Assembly (NCBI GenBank): GCA_030533415.1
Contig: JAUNJE010000006.1
Coordinates: 1-64,000 of the forward strand
Length of the DNA: 64,000 bases
Direction of reading: 5' to 3'
From: Eubacteriales bacterium
GTDB taxonomy: Bacteria; Bacillota; Clostridia; Oscillospirales; Oscillospiraceae
In this document: one piece after another, positions 16,332 through 25,026 of the stretch
Numbering within the stretch: the first letter of the stretch is position 1
Layout of the letters: each line of letters opens with the position of its first letter
The notes under the pieces: model-generated
Databases searched by the model: none
Seen by the model: the letters and a program-made list of their open reading frames with translations, nothing else
What the model was told of the DNA's origin: nothing
Position numbers and translations under genes: made by a program

Positions 16332-17539
16332 TTTCCTTCCTCCTTTTTCTCCATAACGGTCGCGGACAATTTACCGTCGCCTAAGGCGATATGGATGCGT
16401 TCCCCCAATTCCACCTGCCGGACGGAGCGGAGCACCTCTCCCCTTTCGGTCTGGGCCATGGAGTAGCCCCGGGTCAGGACCTTCAGCGGACTCATGGCGT
16501 CCAGCTTGGAGACAGCGGCAATATAGCGCTGATTTTTTCGGGTAATGCTGGCGTTTTGCGCAGAAACCAGGCGGTTTTTTAGCAGTTCCAGACTTTTTTC
16601 CCGCTGCTCGAGATAGCCCGTGGGACTGCGCAGCGCAGGAGACTGTGCCAGGACATCCAAATGCTGCCGCGCGGATTTCAGCTGCCGGCCGAGTACCGTC
16701 GCCATGGCTGAGGACATGGCATCCAGGTTTTGCCGAAGGGCATCCTGGTCTGGCACCGCCAGTTCTGCGGCGTTGGAAGGAGTGGCCGCCCGAAGATCGG
16801 CCACAAAATCCGATATGGTCACGTCCGGCTCATGTCCGACGGCGGAAATCACCGGGATCTGGGATTCATAAATGGCGTAGGCCACCCGCTCATCATTAAA
16901 GGCCCACAGGTCCTCGATGGAGCCGCCGCCCCTGCCCACGATCAGCAGGTCTGCCAGATGGTAGCGGTTGGCATAGGCGATGGCCGCCGCGATCTCGCCG
17001 GGGGCTTCCGCGCCCTGGACACGGACGGGCAGAAGGCGAACCCGGCTCAGCGGATAGCGCTTGCGCAGAATGCGGAGCATATCGTGGACCGCCGCTCCGG
17101 CGGAACTGGTGATGATCCCGATGGTCCCGGGGAACTTTGGCAGGGGCTTTTTGTGGGCGGGATCAAACAGGCCCTGGGCGGCAAGCTTCTTTTTCAGCTG
17201 CTCAAACGCGGCATACAGGTCGCCCACACCATCCAGTGCCAGGGCAGTGCAGTAAAGCTGGTAAGCACCATCCCGGGGAAATACGGAGACCCTGCCCATG
17301 GCAATGATTTTCATTCCGTTTTCCGGGCGGAAACGCAGCCGCAGGGCGTTTCCCTTGAACAGGACACATTTCAGGGCGCTGCCCTCATCCTTCAGCGTGA
17401 AATAATGGTGGCCGGAGGGATAGAGCTTATAGTTGCTGATCTCGCCCCGGACTGCCACCTGGGTCAGCACCGGGTCAGCGTCCATTCTGCCCCGGATATA
17501 TTCGTTTAATTGGGTGATCGACAGAATCGTTTGTGCCAT
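16328..17539 (-). CDS. xseA: Exodeoxyribonuclease VII large subunit
   Basis: A 403-residue catalytic subunit of ExoVII, which degrades single-stranded DNA from both ends. An N-terminal OB-fold (about 1-105) contains VRGEISNYK and SGHHYFTLKD. The catalytic part has GRGGGSIEDLWAFNDE and AVGHEPDVTISD. ATG 17539 was chosen because GGAGG lies 6 bases upstream. It begins one base after the stop of the Kae1-like gene. Confidence 0.95.
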   Translation of the reverse strand: MAQTILSITQLNEYIRGRMDADPVLTQVAVRGEISNYKLYPSGHHYFTLKDEGSALKCVLFKGNALRLRFRPENGMKIIAMGRVSVFPRDGAYQLYCTALALDGVGDLYAAFEQLKKKLAAQGLFDPAHKKPLPKFPGTIGIITSSAGAAVHDMLRILRKRYPLSRVRLLPVRVQGAEAPGEIAAAIAYANRYHLADLLIVGRGGGSIEDLWAFNDERVAYAIYESQIPVISAVGHEPDVTISDFVADLRAATPSNAAELAVPDQDALRQNLDAMSSAMATVLGRQLKSARQHLDVLAQSPALRSPTGYLEQREKSLELLKNRLVSAQNASITRKNQRYIAAVSKLDAMSPLKVLTRGYSMAQTERGEVLRSVRQVELGERIHIALGDGKLSATVMEKKEEGK

Positions 17540-17540
17540 C

Positions 17541-18464
17541 TTATCCCTCCGTGGCCCGGTGGGCCAGCACCGCAACGCCCATGGCATTGTCGGTGGAGAA
17601 TTGGGGCTGTGAGAAAACCGGGTTCAGAGGCGCGGTGATTTCCCGCAGCATGGAATTGGAGGCCACACCGCCGGAAAACACCACCCGCAGGCCGGGATAG
17701 GTTTTCAGCGCCTGCTCCGTAGCAAGACAGACGGCCCCGGCGACACAGCGCAGGGCGTAGGCCGCGGTTTCCGCAGGCTCCGGATGTGCCCCATGGAACT
17801 GCTGCACCTTATTCTGCACCCCGGAAAGGGAAAAGTACATCCTATCGCACTTTACCCGGAAGAATTCCGTCAGCCCCGCTTCCCTGCTCAATGCGTCCAG
17901 GTGTTTTCCAGAGGGAAACGGCAGCTGCAGCAATTGTCCGGTCCGGTCGATGAGCTGCCCGGCGGAAATATCCGTGGTGCCGCCGATTTTGGTGCATTTG
18001 ACGTTTTTCCCTTCCGGCTCCACCAAAAGAAGCTCTGTGGTTCCGCCGGACAGATGCCAGGCCAGGTGTGGCTGTTCCATCAGCTCCATATGGCCCGCGC
18101 TCCAAAGGGAGGCGGCCACATGGCCCTGCTGGTGGGAAACTTCCACCAAGGGAACGCCCAGCGTGTCTGAAAGCAGCTTCGCGTGGGAATAGCCCACCAG
18201 GAAGCACGGCATATAACTCCCCTCCACCGCCCTGGGCCGGGTGCTGACCCCAACGGCGGTAATCTCCTCCTTGTGTATATGGGAAAACAGCCTGCCGGAA
18301 AGCTCTGGCAGGCTTTTTATATGGGCAAATACCGCATCGGACTGGCGCAGGCCAAGCTCCCCCTGCTTCACGGGCAGAAGCCTGGAGCAATTTTCACCGC
18401 CGGTTCCATCAAAGAAAGCGATGGAGGTGGTGTAATTACTGGTATCGATGCCAATGACGCTCAT
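17541..18464 (-). CDS. Kae1/TsaD-like paralogue (clostridial M22-type protein)
   Basis: A 307-residue member of the Kae1/TsaD ASKHA superfamily. It has the nucleotide-binding start GIDTSNYTTS and the metal motif HQQGH where TsaD has HxxGH. A SGGTTELL glycine loop and a GGVASN C-terminal motif are also present. It is shorter than true TsaD (about 340 residues), and the conserved LGLRQSDAVF and GSYMPCFLVG stretches mark a separate clostridial paralogue found beside nusB and xseA. Whether it takes part in t6A tRNA modification is not known. It overlaps nusB by 4 bases. Confidence 0.8.
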   Translation of the reverse strand: MSVIGIDTSNYTTSIAFFDGTGGENCSRLLPVKQGELGLRQSDAVFAHIKSLPELSGRLFSHIHKEEITAVGVSTRPRAVEGSYMPCFLVGYSHAKLLSDTLGVPLVEVSHQQGHVAASLWSAGHMELMEQPHLAWHLSGGTTELLLVEPEGKNVKCTKIGGTTDISAGQLIDRTGQLLQLPFPSGKHLDALSREAGLTEFFRVKCDRMYFSLSGVQNKVQQFHGAHPEPAETAAYALRCVAGAVCLATEQALKTYPGLRVVFSGGVASNSMLREITAPLNPVFSQPQFSTDNAMGVAVLAHRATEG

Positions 18465-18928
18465 TTGGCTTCCTCAGCCGCAGGGACGGCCAGACTCCGG
18501 GCAAAACTGCCCAGGATACCGTTGACAAAAGCGCCCGTATCGTCGCCGTCATATTTTTTGGCGATGCGGACCGCCTCGGAGACTGCGACCCCGGTGGGGA
18601 CATCCTCCACATAGAGGATCTCATAAATTGCCAGCTGCATGATGCAGCGGGCCAGGTTGGAAATACGGCTGATATCCCAGCCGATGGAAAAACGGCTGAT
18701 CTGGGCGTTCAAATCCTCTTCCCGGTTGGCGACGCCCGACACGACGCTGTCGATGTAACGAAGCTGGGCACGGCTGGGACGCTCGGAATAGACGTCGTTT
18801 TCCGCGCTCAGTTTATCATAGTATTCCTTGTTCAGCCGGGTGGAAACTACCTGCTCAGGCTCCTCCCCGGTGAAAACCCGGCCATAAATCAAATGTACCG
18901 CCAGTTCTCTGGCATTTCCTCGCGTCAT
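18461..18928 (-). CDS. nusB: Transcription antitermination factor NusB
   Basis: A 155-residue NusB protein, which binds boxA RNA with ribosomal protein S10 during rRNA antitermination. Family features are the N-terminal ARELAVHLIYG, the LARCIMQLAIYEIL helix and VAVSEAVRIAKKY. The ATG at 18928 gives the usual family length. It lies 10 bases after the Asp23 gene. Confidence 0.92.
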   Translation of the reverse strand: MTRGNARELAVHLIYGRVFTGEEPEQVVSTRLNKEYYDKLSAENDVYSERPSRAQLRYIDSVVSGVANREEDLNAQISRFSIGWDISRISNLARCIMQLAIYEILYVEDVPTGVAVSEAVRIAKKYDGDDTGAFVNGILGSFARSLAVPAAEEAK

Positions 18929-18938
18929 GACCGAATCC

Positions 18939-19286
18939 TTACTTACGCACGATGCCGCAGACGTTGACGTTGACATCGGTAACGGTGACGCCGGTGACGG
19001 ATTCCACCGCATTGGTCACAGCGGCCTGGACCGCCTTGGCCACATCAATGACGCTCTCTCCATAGGCCACCACGATGTTGCAGCCGATGGTCAGGGAATT
19101 ATCCTCCGCAATGGCGATGCGGATGCCCTTGCCCCAGCTCTTCTTGCCCATGACCTCGGCACCGCCCTTGACGACGCCTTCCACCTCGGTCAGGGTGTGC
19201 TCAACGATGGTAGCAACCACATCCTCGGAAATCATCACGTTGCCGTTTTCCTGGATCTGGGTGATGTACTGTTTATTTTCAGCCAT
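18939..19286 (-). CDS. Asp23/Gls24 family protein (YqhY-like)
   Basis: A 115-residue Asp23-family (DUF322) protein. The family core is present: ISEDVVATIVEHTLTEVEGV, then a central VAYGESVIDVAKAVQ and a C-terminal VNVCGI. GGAGGTAA lies upstream of ATG 19286. The position before nusB matches B. subtilis yqhY, which has been linked to regulation of acetyl-CoA carboxylase; no acc genes are present here. It is the first gene of the operon running to the AlkD-like gene. Confidence 0.9.
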   Translation of the reverse strand: MAENKQYITQIQENGNVMISEDVVATIVEHTLTEVEGVVKGGAEVMGKKSWGKGIRIAIAEDNSLTIGCNIVVAYGESVIDVAKAVQAAVTNAVESVTGVTVTDVNVNVCGIVRK

Positions 19287-19340
19287 AAGGTTACCTCCTG
19301 AATGATTGGCCATGCGCAAAAGCATGACATACTTTTGTTT

Positions 19341-19368
19341 ATTGTACCACAAATCCAGAAAAATACAA
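19341..19368 (-). promoter_or_regulatory. Promoter of the Asp23-nusB-xse-ispA operon
   Basis: Minus-strand TTGTAT (19363-19368) and TACAAT (19341-19346) are 16 bases apart, with a TG extension before the -10. Confidence 0.6.
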
Positions 19369-19444
19369 TAGAAAAAATCTTTATATTTTGTTCGGTTGGT
19401 TGGAATATCTTAAGGCAACCTTAAAAGACTTTTTTACGGGATTA

Positions 19445-19453
19445 TGCTATAAT
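19445..19453 (+). promoter_or_regulatory. Extended -10 promoter of the first TraX gene
   Basis: TG-c-TATAAT is a perfect extended -10 about 34 bases before the ATG. No good -35 lies at 16-18 bases, as is common for extended -10 promoters. Confidence 0.55.
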
Positions 19454-19486
19454 TGGAAAAAAGTTATCGGAATAAAGGAGGCATTT

Positions 19487-20377
19487 ATGCGCTTAAACTC
19501 TGTAAAGAATCCCCTTACCACGAGGCTTACATCCTATCAAATCAAAATGATCGCCGTGTTTTTCATGACCCTTGACCATTTGGCCGCGTATGGGTTCGAA
19601 ATACCGCTTTTTACCGCATACTATACACCGCTTCGGGTCCTTGGCCGGATCGCCGCACCGCTTTTCCTTTTCACCGTAACGGAAAGTGTCCGGCATACCA
19701 GGAGCAGAAAATGTTTTCTTCTGCGGCTGTATCTCGGAGCCGTTGGCGTCGGCTTGTTTACCGCTGTCACCAATTTCCTGTTCAGCGATTCCGTTGGGAT
19801 GTTCATCCAGAGCAATATCCTCTTTACCTTTTTCTATGTTGCGCTGTACATTACGTTGATAGAGCAGATCATTTCCGCGGTCAGGGAGCATGACGGAAAG
19901 CGCGGCATTCTGGCAATTGCGGGAATGTTCGCAACTTGTCTTGTGGATTTCGCATACCGGTTTCTTTACCATATCGATTTTAGCCGGTTCGGCTTTGACC
20001 TGAAAATGAGCTTTCTTTGCAAAGATTTGATCGACAGCTTTCTGGAAAGTCCGTTGCGCGCGGAATATTCGGTTTTGTTTATTATTATGGGTGTGATTCA
20101 GTATTTCGCAAGGAATAAATATTGGAAAACAGCGGTTCTTGTTGGATTCAGCATATTTTCCCTCTGCGCTGGACCCTGGGACTATCTGCTTCCAGGTTCT
20201 GCCAGCCAAATGACCGGATTCCCGCAATGCTGCATGATTTTGGCAGCGCCATTCATGCTGCTGTACAACGGAGAAAAGGGAAAAGGGCATAAATGGTTCT
20301 TCTATTTTTATTATCCGCTGCATAGGTATGCTATTTCCCTCGCCGCATACATCTATCTTCTGCTTTTTGCCGCATAA
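19487..20377 (+). CDS. TraX-family membrane protein, copy 1
   Basis: A 296-residue membrane protein with about eight hydrophobic helices. Its N-terminal motif is KMIAVFFMTLDH, the Lys...Met...Asp-His signature shared by the three TraX-family proteins in this window. TraX of plasmid F acetylates pilin, and the family is related to membrane O-acyltransferases. The chromosomal clostridial copies have no assigned substrate. AAAGGAGG lies before ATG 19487. The gene is inserted against the direction of its neighbours between Asp23 and spoIIIAH and is visibly AT-richer than they are. Confidence 0.8.
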   Translation: MRLNSVKNPLTTRLTSYQIKMIAVFFMTLDHLAAYGFEIPLFTAYYTPLRVLGRIAAPLFLFTVTESVRHTRSRKCFLLRLYLGAVGVGLFTAVTNFLFSDSVGMFIQSNILFTFFYVALYITLIEQIISAVREHDGKRGILAIAGMFATCLVDFAYRFLYHIDFSRFGFDLKMSFLCKDLIDSFLESPLRAEYSVLFIIMGVIQYFARNKYWKTAVLVGFSIFSLCAGPWDYLLPGSASQMTGFPQCCMILAAPFMLLYNGEKGKGHKWFFYFYYPLHRYAISLAAYIYLLLFAA

Positions 20378-20378
20378 G

Positions 20379-20410
20379 AAAACTCGCCATCTGTTTGGAT
20401 GGCGAGTTTT
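20379..20410. terminator. Bidirectional terminator, TraX 1 / spoIIIA operon
   Basis: A perfect 13-bp stem (20379-20391 with 20398-20410) has four A at the left end and four T at the right. It starts one base after the TraX stop codon and lies 5 bases from the spoIIIAH stop. Confidence 0.85.
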
Positions 20411-20415
20411 GCGCA

Positions 20416-20979
20416 TTACTGTACCTCAACGACCCGGATGTCATCCAGGGAATATTCGGACTGGGTCATGACGATGTCCGCGATGACCGCCACATCCTCC
20501 TGCTGCAAGCCTCCTTCGGGTGAGGCAACGGCCACGGAGATCCCTTCCCCGGACATGTAGGCCACGCAGTCGGCATAGCCCTTGGCGATGATGAGGCTTT
20601 CAATCTGGGCTTCACTGAGGGCGGTCTGGACGATATCCTCCAGCTCCATGGCGGATTCCACTTCCTTGGAGCCGCTTCCATCGCTGTAGGCCATGGCCTC
20701 CTGCAGGAGATTCACGGCGCTGTCCCGGGCCTGCTGGCGGGAAAGCCGGACGGCGGCAAAGTAATCCGTGGCCGTGGTCTGCACATCCTGCCCGGAGGCG
20801 ATGGCCGCCATATCCTCGCTGAGCACCAGGGTATCGTCCGACATGACCTTCTCCGCGTCCAGGGTGTCGGTAAGGCCTGTGGCCGTGTTGTTCTCGGTGT
20901 AGAGCCAGTTGACATAGATCCCGGCACAGACCGTCACCAGCACTGCCGCAGCTACCATGTTCTTCTTCCAAACTTTCAT
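20416..20979 (-). CDS. spoIIIAH: Stage III sporulation protein AH
   Basis: A 187-residue bitopic membrane protein. An N-terminal anchor (about 8-26) is followed by an acidic linker and a C-terminal ring-forming domain (about 90-187) related to the YscJ/FliF secretion-ring fold. In spore formers it joins SpoIIQ across the two membranes to make the mother cell-forespore channel. ATG 20979 has GGAGG 7 bases upstream. It is the last gene of the operon. Confidence 0.9.
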   Translation of the reverse strand: MKVWKKNMVAAAVLVTVCAGIYVNWLYTENNTATGLTDTLDAEKVMSDDTLVLSEDMAAIASGQDVQTTATDYFAAVRLSRQQARDSAVNLLQEAMAYSDGSGSKEVESAMELEDIVQTALSEAQIESLIIAKGYADCVAYMSGEGISVAVASPEGGLQQEDVAVIADIVMTQSEYSLDDIRVVEVQ

Positions 20980-20993
20980 AAAAATGCCTCCAT

Positions 20994-21494
20994 TCATTTC
21001 ATTTTCAAGACGGTTATTTTGTCGGTGGTAAGCCCCGTGGCGTTGGCCACGGCCTCCACAATGGACAGCCGTATGGCGGCACTGTCCGCCCCCTGGCACA
21101 GCACAATGGCGCCCCGGTAGACCGGCGGGTTGACCTGCTTAACAAGCCCTGCTTCCTCCCGGCTGGAACCGGTGACCAGAACGGTCTGACGCCGGATGTC
21201 GCTGGTATTTTCCCCGGCGGCAATATCCTCGTCGGTTTGGTAGACGGTCTGCTCCCCTGCCGACTGGGTCAGCAGGACCTGCACCTTTCCCGCTCCGGCG
21301 ATTTGGCTGAGGATTTCCGCCAGGGATTCCTGCAGGCCGGGCTGCGCCGCAGATTCCGTTGCCGGGGGAACGGAATCGTCCTTCTTCCCCTCCGGCAACG
21401 CCATCAGGAAAATCCCGGCAAGCAGGACAAGCAGAACGTAGCGGTATTTTTTTAGGTACGTCACAGCGCTGCTTTTGATGCTTACCCAGTCCAT
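20994..21494 (-). CDS. spoIIIAG: Stage III sporulation protein AG
   Basis: A 166-residue membrane-anchored protein: one N-terminal helix (about 17-36), a linker, then a ring-building domain containing GAGKVQVLLT and a C-terminal ATGLTTDKITVLKM. SpoIIIAG forms a large ring in the feeding-tube channel. The start lies 13 bases inside the end of spoIIIAF, with AAGGAG upstream. Confidence 0.9.
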   Translation of the reverse strand: MDWVSIKSSAVTYLKKYRYVLLVLLAGIFLMALPEGKKDDSVPPATESAAQPGLQESLAEILSQIAGAGKVQVLLTQSAGEQTVYQTDEDIAAGENTSDIRRQTVLVTGSSREEAGLVKQVNPPVYRGAIVLCQGADSAAIRLSIVEAVANATGLTTDKITVLKMK

Positions 21495-21955
21495 AGCTGA
21501 TTCTCCTTTGCAATCCCCAGCTCCGATTGCAGGATGCCTTCCAGCTGCTGCCGGGCATAGGGAGAAACCTCGCCGCAAAGTGTCGCCGACACCGGGATGG
21601 GGGGATCGTCACCGCTGAGGGTGACTTCCACGGTAATGGCGGCATTCAGTGCAGCGGCTTTGTCCAAGATATATGCTTCGGACTCCGCTTTTATGATATC
21701 CGCCAGGCTCTGCCGGGCCATATTTTCCCCCAGGGCCGCCGTCTGCTCCGCATCCTGGGCATAGGGGAAGGAAATGTCCGCCAGGGCGTTGAAGTCCAGT
21801 CCCGCAATGGGCCGAATAACGGTGAAGGCCAGAAACAAACCGCCTACCAGCCGGACCAGTTCCTTTGCCGCCCCCTTTTGCACCAGACCGGATAGGATGC
21901 CGCAGATCAACGCGGCGGCTACCACGGAAATAACATATTGCCGCAGGCCCTCCAT
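21482..21955 (-). CDS. spoIIIAF: Stage III sporulation protein AF
   Basis: A 157-residue protein with two N-terminal membrane helices (about 5-22 and 34-52) and a soluble C-terminal part containing VEVTLSGDD. It fits SpoIIIAF by size, topology and operon position. ATG 21955 shares its A with the stop codon of spoIIIAE, so translation is coupled. Confidence 0.88.
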   Translation of the reverse strand: MEGLRQYVISVVAAALICGILSGLVQKGAAKELVRLVGGLFLAFTVIRPIAGLDFNALADISFPYAQDAEQTAALGENMARQSLADIIKAESEAYILDKAAALNAAITVEVTLSGDDPPIPVSATLCGEVSPYARQQLEGILQSELGIAKENQLWTG

Positions 21956-23001
21956 TATCCCACCCCCTTCATAAAGCATACCGTGCTGATCAGAAGCAGC
22001 AGGCAGGCGGAGCCTGTCATAGCCAGCAGCAGCCCCATGGCGGTAGAAAAATCCTCGATCAGCCCGGTCATCTCCTTTGGCCCGATCAAAGCGCAGACAG
22101 CGGCGGTGATTTTCAGTACCAGGTAATGGGCGCCGATTTTCAGAAAGGGTTCCAAAAATACGGCCAGCACCGCCAGAATGCCGTAGATTCCCGCAGCGTT
22201 TTTCATCAGTCCCGCGCTGACCAGCACCGCTTCCGATGCGTCGGACAAAATGCCCCCCACCACGGGGACAACGGAGGAAATGGTCATTTTCGTCGCTTTC
22301 AGGGTCACCGCGTCCGTGGTTCCGCTGACCACGCCGGTGATCCCCATGTAGGTGGTGAACACCGTCAAAATGGTTTTCAGGCACCAGCTCATGGTGGATT
22401 TGACGGTATCCCGCATCCGTTTCAGCAGTTCCTCCCCCACCGCACTGTTGGCGGCCGCCAGGGCTAGAAACAGATAGACCATGGGCACCAGCAGTCTGGA
22501 AATCAGGCTGCTGAGGAGCGTATCAAAGGCTGCAGTGCCGGTGTACAGCGCCGCAGAGGTGGTGACGCCGCCCTGGGCCGCCATGGCAGCGGTCATAACA
22601 GGGCAGAGCAGTTTGCCATAGTCGCTCAGCTCCGTTACCGTATCGGCGCCCAGGCGGATCATGGAATTGGCATTTAAGAGCAGGATCCCGGCAATGGCCA
22701 CCGTTCCCGCCAGCTCCGCCGCCGTTTTGACGCTGCCGGAAAAGGTCCGCAGCAGGGAAACCATCATTACCGCCGCAATGACGGACAGGCTGACTTGGGA
22801 CGCTTCCTTCAGCCCCGGGCGGAGAAACAGAATCGCGTTCCGCAAAAGCTCCAGCAGGCCGCTGCCAAAGGAATCCGTGTTTTCCGGCATCAGCTCCGCG
22901 CCGGATTTTGGCACCTCCGGCGCTGTGATCTCCAGGGCCGATGCGGGAACCGCCAGAGACAGCACCAGAAGCAGAATAAGCATTGGTGTCAATTGTTTCA
23001 T
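21955..23001 (-). CDS. spoIIIAE: Stage III sporulation protein AE
   Basis: A 348-residue polytopic membrane protein with a signal peptide (about 1-22, ending PASALE) and roughly seven later helices. Conserved segments include GVTTSAALYTGTAAFDTL and MTISSVVPVVGGILSDASEAVL. It is a channel-associated permease-like component of the SpoIIIA complex. It is shorter than the roughly 390 residues typical of the family. It overlaps spoIIIAD by 4 bases. Confidence 0.92.
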   Translation of the reverse strand: MKQLTPMLILLLVLSLAVPASALEITAPEVPKSGAELMPENTDSFGSGLLELLRNAILFLRPGLKEASQVSLSVIAAVMMVSLLRTFSGSVKTAAELAGTVAIAGILLLNANSMIRLGADTVTELSDYGKLLCPVMTAAMAAQGGVTTSAALYTGTAAFDTLLSSLISRLLVPMVYLFLALAAANSAVGEELLKRMRDTVKSTMSWCLKTILTVFTTYMGITGVVSGTTDAVTLKATKMTISSVVPVVGGILSDASEAVLVSAGLMKNAAGIYGILAVLAVFLEPFLKIGAHYLVLKITAAVCALIGPKEMTGLIEDFSTAMGLLLAMTGSACLLLLISTVCFMKGVG

Positions 23002-23393
23002 AATTCACCGAGAATCTCCCGTATCAGAGTCAAAAATGCCTGAAAAATCGGAATGGACAGGTATAGGATCACCGCAGAGCCAAGCATTTGCAGCATTTTC
23101 CCCATGGAGCCGTTTCCGGCGTCCGTGCAGATCATCCCGGCGGTTTCCGCCACCAGCGTGATCCCAACGGCTTTCAGGAGAATCCCCAGCATTCCGCCCT
23201 GCAGCTGCCCCAGGGCTTCCAGCTCCCACAGAAGATCCAGAACCGGCTCCAAGTAGGAAACCGCAGCCACACCTGCCATGCAGCAGGCGGCCATGGTCAG
23301 CAGGACGGCAATGTCCTTCTCCTGTTTTCCTACGGCCAGGCCCAGAACCACTGTTACCAGTATGGCAGCCGCCACTTTCCAAAACGCGCCCAT
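22998..23393 (-). CDS. spoIIIAD: Stage III sporulation protein AD
   Basis: A 131-residue membrane protein with about four helices. It contains the ALLKAVGIT-type segment (here LLKAVGITLVAETAGMICTD) that SpoIIIAC and SpoIIIAD share. Its start overlaps the spoIIIAC stop as TGATG. Confidence 0.92.
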   Translation of the reverse strand: MGAFWKVAAAILVTVVLGLAVGKQEKDIAVLLTMAACCMAGVAAVSYLEPVLDLLWELEALGQLQGGMLGILLKAVGITLVAETAGMICTDAGNGSMGKMLQMLGSAVILYLSIPIFQAFLTLIREILGEL

Positions 23394-23587
23394 CAGAATT
23401 CGAACAGAGTCTTGACCAGGTCAAACAGGTCCGCGATCTTCTGGGCCAGCATCATAAGCACCACCACCAGTCCCGCCAGACTGGTCATGGTAGCCTGCTC
23501 CTCCCGGCCGGAACGGGAAAGGACTTGATTGAGAATCGAGACGATGATGCCGATCGCCGCGATTTTGAAGATCAGATCAATTTCCAT
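23393..23587 (-). CDS. spoIIIAC: Stage III sporulation protein AC
   Basis: A 64-residue protein with two membrane helices, starting MEIDLIFKIAAIGI and containing the conserved SGREEQA turn. Its length is typical of SpoIIIAC. It lies two bases after spoIIIAB and overlaps spoIIIAD. Confidence 0.92.
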   Translation of the reverse strand: MEIDLIFKIAAIGIIVSILNQVLSRSGREEQATMTSLAGLVVVLMMLAQKIADLFDLVKTLFEF

Positions 23588-23589
23588 AC

Positions 23590-24102
23590 TCACGCAAACA
23601 AAATGGCAAGGGCGGCGCCTGCGCACAGGCCCAGGGTCTGATAGGTCCGCAGCCGGACATCCCGGTTTTTTCCCAAGGCGGCCAGTTCCCCCTCACAGGC
23701 CGTTCGCACCGCCTCCAGTCCCTGAATCTGTCCCTGCAGGTCGAAGCGCCCAAGGGAACGCCCCAGATGCAGCAGGAGCTTTTTCGTGTTTTGGGGCAGG
23801 TCCCGGCTCTGTTTCAGGGCGGCGGTCATACAGCTGTAGACATCCGGGGATACCTGCCAGTCCAGTTCCCGGGCCAGATTCAGCAAAATGTCCCGCAGGA
23901 TGCCGCCTGCCTCCTTCCCCGCATTGCGGCAAAGCTCCGGCAGGGGCGTCAGACGGTATTGCAGCTCCCATTCCATGTATTGCAGCGCGCGGATCAGCTG
24001 GTGCAGAAGCTGCTCCTGCCTCCGGTGCCCTGCGGCCAGAGAAAAGCCAAAGCCGCCGCAGCCCACGATCACCAGTACCGCACCGATCCATTTGTAGTTC
24101 AT
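23590..24102 (-). CDS. spoIIIAB: Stage III sporulation protein AB
   Basis: A 170-residue protein with a membrane helix at each end and a helical soluble middle. Conserved features are RRQEQLLHQLIRALQYMEWELQ near residue 30 and a C-terminal GLCAGAALAILFA. It resembles type II/IV secretion GspF-like proteins. It overlaps spoIIIAA by 4 bases. Confidence 0.9.
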   Translation of the reverse strand: MNYKWIGAVLVIVGCGGFGFSLAAGHRRQEQLLHQLIRALQYMEWELQYRLTPLPELCRNAGKEAGGILRDILLNLARELDWQVSPDVYSCMTAALKQSRDLPQNTKKLLLHLGRSLGRFDLQGQIQGLEAVRTACEGELAALGKNRDVRLRTYQTLGLCAGAALAILFA

Positions 24103-24926
24103 AACGTCATCCTTTCCACTTTGTATGCCTTGTCCCTGTCCAAAATCAGAAGCGTTTCAAAAATGCCCTCCTCCGCCAAGGGCCGGTAGACCCGGCGGCA
24201 GCGAAAATCCCGGATTGACCCAGCGTGGGCCGTGGCCAGCAGCCGAACTCCACAGTTTGCGGCCTGCATCAGCGCCTGGCAGTCCCCTTCCGCTGTGATC
24301 TCATCCACCGCGATGCAGCTTGGCCCCATGGTGCGCAGAACCATGTCGATTCCGGGCGGTTTTGGGCAGCCAGTGAGTACGTCCATGCGCTTTCCCCTGA
24401 GGAATCCCTCCGGAAACAGCTCCCCCCGCTCGTCCACAACGCCGACGGCTTCCTTTTCCGAAAGCTGGCGGGCCAGATCCCGCAGCAGCGTGGTTTTCCC
24501 CCACCCCGGCGCGCCGAGAATCAGGATGGAGCCTTTCAGTCCGGCGGCGGCTTTCCCGATGCCGGGGAAATCCCTGGCAACGCGGATACACAGAGAATGG
24601 ATTTCCCGAATTCCCTCCACGGCACCACCCCGGCACACCGCCTCTCCGCACAGTCCGATCCGGTGTCCCCCCGGGGCGGTGATATAGCCCTGGGCGGCAG
24701 TGGATGCGGCCCAGGGAGAATAGCGGCTGGCGGTGTTTATCACGAAGTTCAGATCGTCCCGGGTCGCCGTTTCCGCAAGCCACAGGCTCTTCCCCGCAAG
24801 TACCAATTCCGCAGGGGCGCCGCACCGCAGGCGAAGCTCCTGCACCGGTTCTTTTCCCAGGCTGTCCACCTCCCGGCGCAGCCTGGGCGGCAGGATGGAC
24901 AGCAGTTCCTTCCATGCGCACATCAT
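24099..24926 (-). CDS. spoIIIAA: Stage III sporulation protein AA (ATPase)
   Basis: A 275-residue secretion-type ATPase with Walker A GAPGWGKTT, a Walker B-like CIAVDEI and the ATAHAGS segment. It powers the SpoIIIA channel from the mother cell side. ATG 24926 is chosen because AGGAG lies 8 bases upstream; earlier GTG and ATG codons at 24935 and 24932 are too close to it. Upstream CATAGTCT resembles a SigE -10 (CATACAAT), but with no convincing -35. Confidence 0.92.
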   Translation of the reverse strand: MMCAWKELLSILPPRLRREVDSLGKEPVQELRLRCGAPAELVLAGKSLWLAETATRDDLNFVINTASRYSPWAASTAAQGYITAPGGHRIGLCGEAVCRGGAVEGIREIHSLCIRVARDFPGIGKAAAGLKGSILILGAPGWGKTTLLRDLARQLSEKEAVGVVDERGELFPEGFLRGKRMDVLTGCPKPPGIDMVLRTMGPSCIAVDEITAEGDCQALMQAANCGVRLLATAHAGSIRDFRCRRVYRPLAEEGIFETLLILDRDKAYKVERMTL

Positions 24927-24988
24927 TTGCATCACTCCTGGGAAAGACTATGCGCCCCGGCGGTACGATAGCACCCGGAAAGCAAAAA

Positions 24989-25020
24989 ATTATCCTGAGC
25001 AGTGAACTGCTCAGGATAAT
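24989..25020 (-). terminator. Terminator of the coaX transcript
   Basis: A perfect 14-bp stem (24989-25002 with 25007-25020) has a 4-nt loop and is followed on the minus strand by TTTTTT. It separates coaX from the sporulation operon, which must then have its own promoter in the 60 bases beyond. Confidence 0.9.
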
Positions 25021-25026
25021 CCCCGG

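Noticed and set aside
24936..24988. Possible SigE promoter of the spoIIIA operon
   Set aside because: CATAGTCT resembles a SigE -10, but I could not find a matching -35 at 14-15 bases and the leader would be very short. Left as a remark only.
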